Assembly: GCA_946405135.1 (NCBI GenBank)
Contig: CAMJGD010000011.1
Location: 1 to 64,000, forward strand
Source: an uncultured Clostridiaceae bacterium
GTDB taxonomy: Bacteria; Bacillota; Clostridia; Clostridiales; Clostridiaceae
Length of the DNA: 64,000 nucleotides
Direction: 5' to 3'
Part shown: positions 26,989 to 35,497 of the stretch, in pieces
Layout: every line of letters starts with the position of its first letter
How positions within the stretch are numbered: the stretch's first letter is position 1
Notes under the pieces: model-generated
Database searches by the model: none
Told to the model about the DNA's origin: nothing
What the model saw: the letters and a program-made list of their open reading frames with translations, nothing else
Program-made: the position numbers and the translations under genes

Positions 26989-27199
26989 AAGAAAGTATAT
27001 CTTCCATAAGAGATTGAACTTTTTCTCTTTTTTTTCTAGTTTCAATAGCGTTAATGGATACTTTATCTCCAATAATCTCAAGTACGTCACCTTCCTTAGC
27101 AGCGGAAGGTATTAGGGTTCTTTTTATATTAATTAACGAATTAGTTTCTTTTCTACATATAGCTGAAGAACCTTCAAATCTTATTATAATGGCATTCAC
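26987..27199 (-). CDS. DUF3006 family protein
   Basis: 70-aa basic/acidic protein of the DUF3006 type (IRFEGSSAICRKETN, then AAKEGDVLEIIGDKVSI). Function unknown. I chose the GTG at 27199: AAGAGGTG overlaps the in-frame GTG at 27211, giving the later one a nine-base spacing. Confidence 0.7.
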   Translation of the reverse strand: MNAIIIRFEGSSAICRKETNSLINIKRTLIPSAAKEGDVLEIIGDKVSINAIETRKKREKVQSLMEDILS

Positions 27200-27321
27200 G
27201 ACTAAATACACCTCTTATCATTTTTGATATAAACTTAGTAACTACTATTATCTATTATAACATAATACATTAAATTATTCACATCTTAGCATTTTGAGAA
27301 GGGTGCATTCTATAAAAACAT

Positions 27322-27351
27322 AAAAAGCACATGGAAATCCAAGTGCTTTTT
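27322..27351 (-). terminator. Terminator of the Cys-rich protein gene
   Basis: Stem AAAAAGCAC / GTGCTTTTT, 12-base loop, 20 bp beyond the stop codon on the minus strand. Confidence 0.75.
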
Positions 27352-27370
27352 ACTTAAAATTAGGTTAAAA

Positions 27371-27577
27371 TTAATATTTACAACCATATCCTGGTTTGCA
27401 TTGATAGTTACCCGTTTTGGAAAAGTAATCCATAACACTGTCTTCTCCATATCTTCCACATTCACTGCATTCATGAAGGTGTTTATCATGTATAGCTTTT
27501 TCACATACATAGCCGCCTTCAACACCAGAAAATAGGTTTCCTTTACATTCATGATCTAAATTACATGTTTTTCTCAT
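27371..27577 (-). CDS. Small cysteine-rich protein, possible metal-binding
   Basis: 68 aa with seven cysteines and several His: CNLDHECKG, YVCEK, HLHECSECGRYG, YQCKPGYGCKY. The HECSEC pair (CxxC) and spacing suggest a zinc or iron knuckle. GAGGTG lies six bases before the ATG. An overlapping frame at 27310-27552 has no comparable pattern and is rejected. Family not recognised. Confidence 0.65.
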   Translation of the reverse strand: MRKTCNLDHECKGNLFSGVEGGYVCEKAIHDKHLHECSECGRYGEDSVMDYFSKTGNYQCKPGYGCKY

Positions 27578-27928
27578 GTTTTACACCTCACATCAAAAAT
27601 TTATTGCATTATAGATTCTTGACATTTTTAAATTTATTAAACATTATTTTAAAAATATTTTTTAATAATAGATTGAAAATATATATTTGTGCATCAAAAT
27701 TTAAACAAAGAAATTTTTTAGAATAACTTAGAGTTTGTATAAATTTTACGTAAAATAAATGAATTTTTAAAATTAAATATATTTTTTATATAAATTATTG
27801 CAAAATAAAATTCTCTAATAGAAAAAGAAGAAATGATATATCTTAAAATATGCAAGAATATAATTAAGTAGGATAAGATGGCTAAAATTTTTCAAGTATA
27901 GCAATATCAATTATTTTAGGAGGATTTT
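27578..27928. other. A/T-rich intergenic region
   Basis: No gene, tRNA or strong hairpin seen. A minus-strand -10-like TATAAT covers 27608-27613 in front of the Cys-rich gene. Confidence 0.4.
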
Positions 27929-27991
27929 ATACAAGTAAAACAAGAAATATATTATCATATACAGAAAATAGATGAATGGTCAGGACCTTGG

Positions 27992-28549
27992 ATGATAAAT
28001 TCTGTTATCTATTGGGGTCAAAAAGAACGAAATAATTTTAATAAATTTTATGATAATTACAGTTTTATCACAAATTTAACCAATGGAAAAGGTCCCATGC
28101 ATGGGAAGACTGCCTTAGAAAATTTTTTAAAGCAGCCTGAAGAATTTCAATTATACAATTATAGAGATATGTTGGAAGAGGCTTTGTCCATAATTAAAGA
28201 ACAATCCATGTTTATAAGGGAAACTATTTTTGAAGAAGTCAGGGCTAACTACTTTCCGGAATTGCCATCACGTAAAACCTGCATTTGGGTATGTACAAAA
28301 AATGCTGTACCTTACTGGTGGGGTAACTTAAGAGGGCATAAAAGAATATATAAATTGCTGCTTACAGGAGTACTCCACAAAGCAGATCCTAAGCATCTAA
28401 TTAATGACACTTTATCACATAATGAAATAAGGTCCAATGCTTTTAACTATTGGACAGGTTCCGATGGCTATAATCCATTGGAAGAGGAACTGCTATTTGA
28501 GGGAGTAATAAAGGTTTTAGAAGAGTATAAAGACATAGAAGATTTTTAA
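27992..28549 (+). CDS. Hypothetical protein, possibly DUF2441-like; start codon uncertain
   Basis: 185 aa from the first ATG. The N-terminal pattern IYWGQKERNNFNKFYDNY and aromatic-rich middle recall DUF2441-type proteins, but I am unsure. The frame stays open upstream to 27929 and codes a plausible peptide (YYHIQKIDEWSGPW). A strong AGGAGGA site at 27919-27925 lies just before an ATA codon at 27929, with no ATG, GTG or TTG between. Translation may start at this non-standard codon, giving 206 aa, or at 27992 with only a weak site. Confidence 0.6.
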   Translation: MINSVIYWGQKERNNFNKFYDNYSFITNLTNGKGPMHGKTALENFLKQPEEFQLYNYRDMLEEALSIIKEQSMFIRETIFEEVRANYFPELPSRKTCIWVCTKNAVPYWWGNLRGHKRIYKLLLTGVLHKADPKHLINDTLSHNEIRSNAFNYWTGSDGYNPLEEELLFEGVIKVLEEYKDIEDF

Positions 28550-29664
28550 AAGATACATTATTAAAAAGAGGTGAAGCAACAAGAGTAATAAAAAAACTAT
28601 ATTGTTGTATAAAATGGGTAGGAGCTGTTGCTACATGTTCTGTACGCTACGATTTTGTCATAATGAAAAGTAGATGACTAAGTATATAAAATAATAAAAC
28701 TAATACCATAAGTAAAATTTTGGATGATAAGTAATAAGTATTATGCATGACAAAGTACTGTATTTCTGTCACAGTAAAAAGTAGATGATTAAGTTGGTAA
28801 AAACCAAACTGATTTTGGTTCGCAAGTAAAGAATTAGAAACAAGCTTGAGAGTATTGTATGCTCAAAATACTATGATTATGTCACAGTAAAAAGTAGATA
28901 GCTATCATATAAAAAAATAGAAAGTCCATTTAATATAATTTGGAATATGGGGCAAGTAGCATTTCTCATATATAAATATGTTTATGTCATAATAAAAAGT
29001 AGATGGCAAGTATATTTATAAAATTTATAGAAATAATTAAGTTAATATCAATATTATAAGAGTAATTGTTAAAAGGAAATGTCAATTACCACCGAGATAA
29101 GCAATAGTGACTTGTAACGCTAGTACACATGGTACTAACGATATTTAATATCTATCATCTCAAACATAGGTTACGATAAGCTAATTGATATTAGTCCAAA
29201 CATAGTGTACTGTACACCTACATCTTTTAAGGGTGCCTTTTACGCAACGGTTATCTCTTAATTCATATTGTAACTATGTCACAAAGCAAATAAGTTGCCT
29301 ATCGGAAAGTGACAATTTCTCAATCAAGACAAGCAAGGGTGATTTTTTTTCCACAATCCTATGAAAAAGGAGATTGTAAAAAAAACTATAAATCAAAAAT
29401 CATAAAATCTTTCTATGATAAAATAAAAATGCAATAGAAGGCTTTTATAAAAAAAATTCATGCTTTCCCAAAAGTTGACTAGCATACTTGAGATTAAAGT
29501 TTATTTTAATATTTGAGAAAATTTTATGCTTTATTGTTGTTATACATTGAAATAGGGTAAAGAAACTTAAAATTCTTGATAAATTATATAAAAAATAAAA
29601 CTGTAACGCACCATTATATGGTGAATGAGATTGTACCATTCTTGTCCAAAGATATTGGTCTTTC
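28550..29664. repeat. Non-coding region with four repeats of about 110 bp
   Basis: The core TGTCACAGTAAAAAGTAGAT occurs at 28656, 28767, 28880 and 28985 (slightly varied), 105-113 bp apart. It is the reverse complement, with few changes, of the core of the 1-478 repeats. The rest of the stretch to 29664 holds no gene I can support. 29090-29380 looks less A/T-rich and ends in a hairpin (ACAATCCT / AGGAGATTGT). Confidence 0.7.
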
Positions 29665-29930
29665 GTCAACTTTTAGTTGTGACATAGTTTTGAATAGGGT
29701 TAACTGCATAGGTACACCTCATTTTCTGAGATTATCCATGTAAAAACTTTTGGATTTATTAATTAAGTGTATTATGATGCATGGACTTGTATTGCATTAT
29801 ACTTGTCCAAAGAGTATGATCTTTTATCAACTTTTAGTTGTGACATGATGTTATATTCGGGAGCATCCATATAGCACATTATAAGATTACATAATTATCC
29901 AGGGACAAGGCTTTCAGTATAATTAACAAA
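29665..29930. repeat. Two more copies of the repeat, same orientation as at 1-478
   Basis: GTCAACTTTTAGTTGTGACA starts at 29665 and ATCAACTTTTAGTTGTGACA at 29826, 161 bp apart. Each is preceded by CTTGTCCAAAG and the TTGTATTGCA-type block seen in the first array. They face the copies at 28.66-29.0 kb. Confidence 0.75.
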
Positions 29931-29938
29931 ATAGGGTA

Positions 29939-29971
29939 GAGCAAAAGGTGATAGGAATTCATCTTTTGCTC
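29939..29971 (-). terminator. Hairpin after the FTR1-type gene
   Basis: Arms GAGCAAAAGGTG and CATCTTTTGCTC pair over 12 positions with one G-T; 11 bp past the stop codon. The T-run on the minus strand is weak. Confidence 0.6.
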
Positions 29972-29982
29972 CACTCTCAGTT

Positions 29983-30687
29983 TTATTCCTGCTTTTTAAT
30001 ATATTCTTTTAGCATACTCTTAACAAAAATATAAAGGGTTGGAATACCATAAATCAGCATAGCGCCTTTTTCTAAAGCTGACCCTATAGATGGTAGTAAT
30101 TTAGTAAGACCTTCTCCAAATATAACAGAGCCTATTACTATTAATATTATAGTTAGAATATTAAATATTAAATCTATACTTAATTTTAAAGAGGTCTTAT
30201 AAATTACATACATAAATGCTATGGCTGCAATAACTCCTAAAGCTATACCGGAAATAATGGAGAAAGCAGAGCTAGCAACATAAGGCAAAGTGAAAAGAGT
30301 TATTTCTAAGCTTTCTCTAAATATGGTTAAGAATGCTAGTATGAATAAGCTGTAAGAAGTAGTTTTTACATTTACGGTATTCGGAGAATTTATAGTAATT
30401 TGTTTTTTCTGCTTTTTCATTAAAATAATGCTATATAGTATTAAAGTAGATAAAAACAACATTATTGAACCTTCAAATATTTTTTGGATTGCAAAATCAA
30501 GGGCTTTTACTTGGTTAAATATTAGTACCCCAGTAACTATGCTTAAAATCACTCCGGAAAAGGAGCCATAATAAATATACTTTGATAAATCTTTTCTGCC
30601 GATTTTTGAAACATATGCTAGTAAAGGAACTATAACCAAAAGCATCTCAAGGCACTCTCTAAAAGAAATAACTAAAGAAGTAGTCAT
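29983..30687 (-). CDS. FTR1-family iron permease-like protein
   Basis: 234 aa, seven hydrophobic segments in two similar halves. Each half starts with an REXXE motif: RECLE (residues 10-14) and RESLE in the second half, the ferric-ion binding sites of Ftr1/EfeU permeases. No EfeO/EfeB or multicopper oxidase lies nearby. Role as ferrous or ferric iron importer is inferred. Confidence 0.8.
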   Translation of the reverse strand: MTTSLVISFRECLEMLLVIVPLLAYVSKIGRKDLSKYIYYGSFSGVILSIVTGVLIFNQVKALDFAIQKIFEGSIMLFLSTLILYSIILMKKQKKQITINSPNTVNVKTTSYSLFILAFLTIFRESLEITLFTLPYVASSAFSIISGIALGVIAAIAFMYVIYKTSLKLSIDLIFNILTIILIVIGSVIFGEGLTKLLPSIGSALEKGAMLIYGIPTLYIFVKSMLKEYIKKQE

Positions 30688-30802
30688 AATATCACCCCTT
30701 TCTTTTACGTATACTATATAATATTTAAGGAAGAGGGAATATGCTACTAATTTATTTTGTCAATTATAATAAATAAATAATAAGGTTTGACAATAAAAGT
30801 CA

Positions 30803-31057
30803 TTATATAGAAAAGCTACTATTTTTAATAAGTTCTAATTTTTTTATTCTCGACATTTGTTTTATTTCATACTCTCTTTTTTGAGCAGATATCTTGTCCT
30901 CATATTCTTCAAAGTAAACAAGCTTTACTGGCAGCCTACATCTAGTATATTTAGCGCCTTTTCCTTTGTTATGACTGTCTAGTCTTTTATTTAAATTGTT
31001 TGTCCATCCTGTATACAGTGTATTATCAGCACACTGAAGTATATATACATAACACAT
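30803..31057 (-). CDS. GIY-YIG nuclease family protein (UPF0213)
   Basis: 84 aa from the ATG at 31057. The GIY-YIG core reads [20 protein letters not shown], with Arg and the later Glu (EEYEDK). This size and sequence match the YazA/YhbQ group of single-domain proteins. An upstream in-frame start at 31075 is less likely, as GGTGA precedes the later ATG. Confidence 0.88.
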   Translation of the reverse strand: MCYVYILQCADNTLYTGWTNNLNKRLDSHNKGKGAKYTRCRLPVKLVYFEEYEDKISAQKREYEIKQMSRIKKLELIKNSSFSI

Positions 31058-31165
31058 ATTAATCACCAAATTCATTATATATTAGAAATGAATTTTTGTG
31101 AATTAGTACTGAGAAGTAGGTTTTTATATCAATAGTTTGTTATATTTTTATCTAGCTAAAATAAC

Positions 31166-31203
31166 AAAAAGGAGTGCGCCTCAAAATCTCTGCACTCCTT
31201 TTT
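31166..31203. terminator. Bidirectional terminator, gldA / GIY-YIG spacer
   Basis: Perfect 12-bp stem AAAAAGGAGTGC / GCACTCCTTTTT with a 14-base loop. It ends gldA on the minus strand. Confidence 0.85.
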
Positions 31204-31233
31204 ATAAGTTATGTTTTTAATTACTAAACAAAA

Positions 31234-32325
31234 TTATTTATAAAGATTTCCTAATTTGTCTGCAGTTAATATAGCTGCAAATACATCTTCAGCTGTAACA
31301 GGGAAAGGCATATTGTATATGGTTTCGCCTTCAGCACAGGAAGCTTCTGCTACTTTCATAATATCATCTCTATTTATCTCTTTAATGCCCATATCTTTTA
31401 GAGTTATTGGAAGACCCATTTCTGAACAGAAAAGTATAACTTCTTCAAGCTCTTCTATAGGACTATTTTCTAGCACTAGCTGTACTATAGTTCCAAAGGC
31501 TACTTTTTCACCATGATAAAGGTGATGACAATCTTCTAGCACAGTAAATCCATTGTGAATAGCATGAGCAGCTGCAAGACCACAACTTTCAAAACCAATG
31601 CCGCTTAAATAGGTGTTTGCTTCAATTATATTTTCTACTGCTTTTGTTGAAACCTTGTTTTCTACAGCAATTTTGGCCTTTAATCCATCTTCAAGCAACG
31701 TTTCATAACAAAGCTCTGCTAAAGCAAAGGCAGCTTTAGTAGCTTTTCCTCCTGCCATGGTGTCTGCATTGGATTTTATGCAGGCTCTTGCTTCAAAGTA
31801 GGTAGCTAAGGCATCTCCAATGCCTGCTATTAATAGTCTTGCAGGAGCTTTTGAAACTATAGAGGTGTCTACAAGAACTATTTCTGGATTTTTAGGAAGC
31901 ATTAGATATTCACTAAATATTCCCTCTTCAGTGTAAATTACTGAAAGAGCACTGCAGGGTGCATCTGTAGAAGCTATAGTTGGAACTATTATTACAGGAG
32001 ATTTTTCATAATAAGCTATAGCTTTTGCAGTATCAAATATTTTACCACCGCCTATTCCAATGATTACATTGCATTTATTATCAGTCATACATTTCCTTAA
32101 TCGATCTATTTCACATCTTGAACATTCACCATTAAAAGCTTCGAAGATTAAGGAAGCTCCTGAATTTTTAAAGCTTTCTTCAATAGTAGGTTTTACTCTT
32201 TTTATTCCATTTTTGCTGGCTATTATAAGGAATTTATCGCCTAAAGCTTTTGCATGTTTATAGAGATTTATAAGTTCACCATTTCCTTGTATGTACTTGC
32301 TAGGGGAAATTATAGCTTTCGACAC
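31234..32325 (-). CDS. gldA: Glycerol dehydrogenase
   Basis: 363-aa iron/zinc-type alcohol dehydrogenase that oxidises glycerol to dihydroxyacetone with NAD+. The nucleotide loop is IIGIGGGKIFDTAKA. Metal ligands are expected at Asp in AGIGDALATYFEA and His in AAHAIHNGFTV and CHHLYHGEKVAFG. The start is set at the GTG at 32325, giving SKAIISPSKYIQG, the usual family N-terminus, with GAGGAG at good spacing; the GTG at 32334 is too close to that site. No dha kinase genes are adjacent. Confidence 0.9.
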   Translation of the reverse strand: MSKAIISPSKYIQGNGELINLYKHAKALGDKFLIIASKNGIKRVKPTIEESFKNSGASLIFEAFNGECSRCEIDRLRKCMTDNKCNVIIGIGGGKIFDTAKAIAYYEKSPVIIVPTIASTDAPCSALSVIYTEEGIFSEYLMLPKNPEIVLVDTSIVSKAPARLLIAGIGDALATYFEARACIKSNADTMAGGKATKAAFALAELCYETLLEDGLKAKIAVENKVSTKAVENIIEANTYLSGIGFESCGLAAAHAIHNGFTVLEDCHHLYHGEKVAFGTIVQLVLENSPIEELEEVILFCSEMGLPITLKDMGIKEINRDDIMKVAEASCAEGETIYNMPFPVTAEDVFAAILTADKLGNLYK

Positions 32326-32334
32326 ATAGATCAC

Positions 32335-32746
32335 TCCTCACATTGTTAATTATTTAACTATTTATATTATAGCATAGATTTCATATTTTTCAAAATGTTT
32401 TTAAAAATATTTTGAAAAATTTAAAAATTCAATACAGAAATCAATCGTCTCTTCAATAATTTCTAGTTTTCATCCAAACAAGACCATCTTCTGCTACTAT
32501 TTTAGTATTAGCCATTTCATATTTTATATTCGTTATTACTTTACTTTTGTTTTTATTAAGCATATTAGTTAAACAAAGTAAGTGACTTTTTTAAAATATA
32601 CTATTGTTAAAATATATGATTTATTACTAATATTTCATTTATTGAAAAGTTTTTTTATGCTATACTATAGGTATATTTTTAATTCCACTTGTATAAAAAA
32701 TATATTAACTCAAAGTAAATTCTTTTTGTATTAAGGGGTAGATATT
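32335..32746. other. Intergenic region between divergent gldA and a membrane protein gene
   Basis: A/T-rich, no gene seen. TGCTATACT at 32658-32666 is an extended -10 that could start transcription of the membrane protein gene. Confidence 0.4.
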
Positions 32747-33211
32747 ATGAGTGATTCACAGTATTCAAAGGGTCAGTTTTTCAGCATATTTATATATGTT
32801 ATTGTATTTCTTAGCATGGGTGTGCAGTATGCTTGGCAAACTTTATTAGGCTTCGGTAATAGCATAGTTACAAAAGAACAATATATGAGTTTTCTGATAT
32901 ATTCTGCGGTAATTCTACTTATAATGATTTTTTATACTATTTTCCAAAAAAACAAAGGGGCAGCATCTAAAACTATGTTCACAATAATGCTCATAGCTGC
33001 TATAATGTTTTTAGTTTTTTGGGGTTACGCAGTGATAGATGTTTTTAAACAAAATAAGGATTTTTATCTTGCCTGTACTAGATATACTGGATTTGGTACA
33101 ACTTTAATATTTATATTGAGTATGATTATGAAAATAATACATAGATTTAAAAAGAGACGTATGGAATCATTAGAATCGGAAGAAGAAGACTTTTCAGAAG
33201 AAACTGAATAG
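32747..33211 (+). CDS. Membrane protein of unknown function
   Basis: 154 aa with four predicted membrane helices (about 11-33, 47-65, 77-97, 112-128). A positively charged stretch KKRR follows, then an acidic tail ESEEEDFSEETE. AAGGGG precedes the ATG. I do not recognise a family. Confidence 0.7.
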   Translation: MSDSQYSKGQFFSIFIYVIVFLSMGVQYAWQTLLGFGNSIVTKEQYMSFLIYSAVILLIMIFYTIFQKNKGAASKTMFTIMLIAAIMFLVFWGYAVIDVFKQNKDFYLACTRYTGFGTTLIFILSMIMKIIHRFKKRRMESLESEEEDFSEETE

Positions 33212-33310
33212 AATTCTTTATCTTCAATAATTTAATATTTATATTAAATGTGTAATTATAAATTTTTTCTTATACATTCAATTCATTAGTTTTTCGAAAT
33301 ATAAGAGAAG

Positions 33311-33349
33311 AGAGCTGGTCATTATAGTATTATTTTGACCAGCTCTTAA
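33311..33349. terminator. Bidirectional terminator
   Basis: Ten-bp stem AGAGCTGGTC / GACCAGCTCT with a 16-base loop, between convergent genes. Confidence 0.8.
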
Positions 33350-33383
33350 ATTGAATCTTAGTATGCGGATTTTAAAATTTAAA

Positions 33384-33818
33384 TTATAAGCATATAAAAG
33401 TTTCAACTTTCTTTAAATCTAGACCAAAATAAATCCATCGTCTACCTGTCCAGCGCCATCCAGCTATAGATTTTCTGCCGATATATGTTAGGTAGGCCCA
33501 ATAAGATCTGCCATTGGTTTGCCAAATATAAACATATTGGAATAAACAAGGTCTTATAGTTCCAGGCTCTACCGCTTTGGGGCTAGGTCCAGCAGATTTA
33601 AGCTGAGACTTTGATGGTATATAATCTGGCGGAGGAGCAGTAGGCGGCATAGATTGGTTCATACCTCTCATTCCATAATCTGCGGGAGAAAAGTCATCGT
33701 AGTAATCATAATAGCCGTCAAATCTGTCATCTACTTCGTACTCGCCTACCTCATCTATTTCTTCGTCATTATAAAACCTCATATTTCCAAAGTTTATAAA
33801 GTCATCATTTAAAAACAT
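33384..33818 (-). CDS. Conserved clostridial hypothetical protein
   Basis: 144 aa. An acidic, Tyr-rich N-terminal third (DRFDGYYDYYDD) and a Pro-rich linker (MPPTAPPPDYIPSKS) lead to a C-terminal domain IRPCLFQYVYIWQTNGRSYW with further Trp/Arg residues (GWRWTGRRWIYFGLD). I recall similar tail domains in spore-former proteins of unknown role, sometimes labelled 'transporter'. There is no membrane segment to support that label. Confidence 0.6.
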   Translation of the reverse strand: MFLNDDFINFGNMRFYNDEEIDEVGEYEVDDRFDGYYDYYDDFSPADYGMRGMNQSMPPTAPPPDYIPSKSQLKSAGPSPKAVEPGTIRPCLFQYVYIWQTNGRSYWAYLTYIGRKSIAGWRWTGRRWIYFGLDLKKVETFICL

Positions 33819-33966
33819 TCTACCTCTCCTATAATATTGGTTATATTATATAAGATATGTAACTTTTTAAAAATGTTTACATATAAAAATATATGTTTTA
33901 TCATCTGAGGTCAGACCTATAGCTAATATAACAAGTTTATTTGGTTTTATGAAATTTAAAATTTAA

Positions 33967-34365
33967 TTATTTTTCTTTTAATAGGTCTCTTATCTCCGTA
34001 AGAAGTATTTCTTCTTTAGTTGGTATTTCTGATTTTTCTTCCTTAATAGCTTCTTCTTTTTTCTTAAAAGAATTTATAAATTTAATAAATAAGAATATGG
34101 AAAAGGAAATTATTAAAAAGTCCACTACATTTTGTATAAATATCCCGTAGTTTAAAGTTAGAGCTACTTTTCCTGTCCTAAAATTTTTAATAGGAAGTTT
34201 TAAATTTATAAAGTTTACTCCACCGAGCAGCAGTCCGATAAGTGGCATTATAATGTCATTTACAAGTGAAGTTACTATTTTTCCAAAAGCACCTCCTATG
34301 ATAACACCTACTGCTAAGTCCAGCACATTGCCTTTCATAGCAAATTCCTTAAATTCTTTAAGCAT
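33967..34365 (-). CDS. mscL: Large-conductance mechanosensitive channel
   Basis: 132 aa. MscL opens under membrane tension to release solutes. N-terminal amphipathic [20 protein letters not shown] and the Gly/Ala-rich pore helix ([21 protein letters not shown]) are diagnostic; the second helix and charged C-terminal helix follow. It is the last chromosomal gene before the insert. Confidence 0.95.
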   Translation of the reverse strand: MLKEFKEFAMKGNVLDLAVGVIIGGAFGKIVTSLVNDIIMPLIGLLLGGVNFINLKLPIKNFRTGKVALTLNYGIFIQNVVDFLIISFSIFLFIKFINSFKKKEEAIKEEKSEIPTKEEILLTEIRDLLKEK

Positions 34366-34724
34366 TTTATAAGCACTCCTTTTTGTTTAGTATAAAAATA
34401 TGTATTATATTGATAGTAAAACATTTTTAATGATAATAGCAAGAGCTATTTTTTCTTGATTGTGCTTGTTTGTTCAGCGAGCGTAATACTGACATCACAA
34501 GCAATATAGAAAAAGCATAGCATTGAGTTTCACTTTTGGCAAGGCAGAAAAGGTCAACAAAGTATTGCAGTTAAAGGCTTTTTAGACAATTATCTCTCAT
34601 ACTGCACAATACAAAACTGAACAAATGAGTTTCGGTTTATTTGCCCTTAATTCTCTTTGTATTTTGTGGATAGCCATAACAACTTTATACTATTGTATTA
34701 CTGTTTATTTAAGGGGTATCATCA

Positions 34725-34830
34725 GAGGTTCCCAGATAATCCAGAATTGACTTTTAGGAATAGGATATATAAAATATAGGTTAATCCATTAAAATCAATC
34801 TGGGGTCAATCTGGTTAATCTGAGGATTAT
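34725..34830. repeat. Iteron-like repeats at the left end of the element
   Basis: TCAATCTGG at 34795 and 34806 and TTAATCTGA at 34815 stand 11 and 9 bp apart. AGATAATCCAGAATTGA at 34734 is close to AGGATAATCCAGATTGA at 38128. Such repeats suit binding by a replication or excision protein. Confidence 0.55.
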
Positions 34831-34891
34831 ACATAAAAAGGACCTCAAGAAAATTGTCGGAAAAATAAAGAAAAAAAGTTTCAAAAAGTAG

Positions 34892-34920
34892 TGTACAAAT
34901 TTCGAGACTTGTGGTATAAT
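34892..34920 (+). promoter_or_regulatory. Element promoter P1
   Basis: -35 TGTACA, 17-bp spacer, -10 TATAAT (34915-34920). Same -35 and spacing as two other promoters in the element. It drives the YdbC/replication genes. Confidence 0.65.
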
Positions 34921-34927
34921 ATATATA

Positions 34928-35015
34928 GGTCGGAAAAGACCAGTTAATTTAATATTTTGAATGCTTAGAGAAGCAAAGTTACCTTTAGACGAGGTTTAAC
35001 TGGCTTCTCTTTTTT
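34928..35015 (+). promoter_or_regulatory. Attenuator-like leader RNA before the replication genes
   Basis: Just after P1 a GGTC/GACC hairpin is followed by an intrinsic terminator: AGAGAAGC (34967-34974) pairs with GCTTCTCT (35003-35010), then TTTTT. CCAGTTAA (34940-34947) can instead pair with TTAACTGG (34996-35003), which crosses the terminator stem. The two folds exclude each other, the layout of an attenuator. Confidence 0.6.
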
Positions 35016-35049
35016 GTTGCCTAAAATCAAAAGGAAAGGAACAAGGAAA

Positions 35050-35346
35050 ATGGATAACAAAACAAATAAGCATGAATTTGCGTGTAATGCTGGTAAGGTT
35101 ACCGAGTACGAAGTAAAGGAACATATTGACACTATCATGGTAGGCTTTCGTGGATTCTCAAAGGAAGTGTCGATTGTAAAGTGGAACGACAAGAAGCCTG
35201 TGTTTGATATTAGAGCATGGCGAGTATCTGACAGAGACGGATTGCAATATCCTTTGCGTGGTATCACTTTCTCTAAGGAAGAGTTTATCAAGTTAAGGGA
35301 AATCTTGAATAGCATTGATGTGAATTGCATTGATGAATATATGTGA
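35050..35346 (+). CDS. YdbC/PC4-like single-stranded DNA-binding protein
   Basis: 98 aa. The pattern FSKEVSIVKWNDKKPVFDIR, then GITFSKEEFIKLREIL, matches the YdbC family with a PC4 (transcription coactivator p15) fold that binds single-stranded DNA; such genes are frequent on Firmicute mobile elements. It is first in the replication operon, behind a leader with a terminator. The ATG at 35050 is chosen over an in-frame ATG at 35014. Confidence 0.7.
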   Translation: MDNKTNKHEFACNAGKVTEYEVKEHIDTIMVGFRGFSKEVSIVKWNDKKPVFDIRAWRVSDRDGLQYPLRGITFSKEEFIKLREILNSIDVNCIDEYM

Positions 35347-35369
35347 GCAAAGAATGTGAGGTATTGAAT

Positions 35370-35495
35370 ATGAACGGAGCAAAGACTGACGAAAGAAATT
35401 ATTATGCTGAAAGCTACATTGCTTTAATCGAAGCAATTATCAAGGAAACAGCTTCAATAATCAAAGACATAAAGAAAGCAATGAGTGAGGTGTGA
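35370..35495 (+). CDS. 41-residue hypothetical protein
   Basis: Small frame with GTGAGG eight bases before its ATG. It overlaps no other call and ends three bases before the next start. The sequence is an amphipathic helix (ESYIALIEAIIKETASIIKD) suited to pairing with another protein. Tight fit between YdbC-like and replication genes supports it being real. Confidence 0.6.
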   Translation: MNGAKTDERNYYAESYIALIEAIIKETASIIKDIKKAMSEV

Positions 35496-35497
35496 AA

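Noticed and set aside
27310..27552. 80-codon minus-strand frame overlapping the Cys-rich gene
   Set aside because: The 27371-27577 frame has a proper ribosome site and ordered Cys pattern; this one runs through the terminator.
29090..29380. Possible remains of a group I intron or IStron end (GATATTAGTCC-like segment)
   Set aside because: Only a short resemblance; no core helices, transposase or splice sites could be traced.
29445..29669. 74-codon minus-strand frame beginning MTKDQYLWTRMVQ
   Set aside because: It starts inside the repeat core, has no ribosome site, and most of it reads A/T-rich intergenic DNA. I treat it as repeat-derived.
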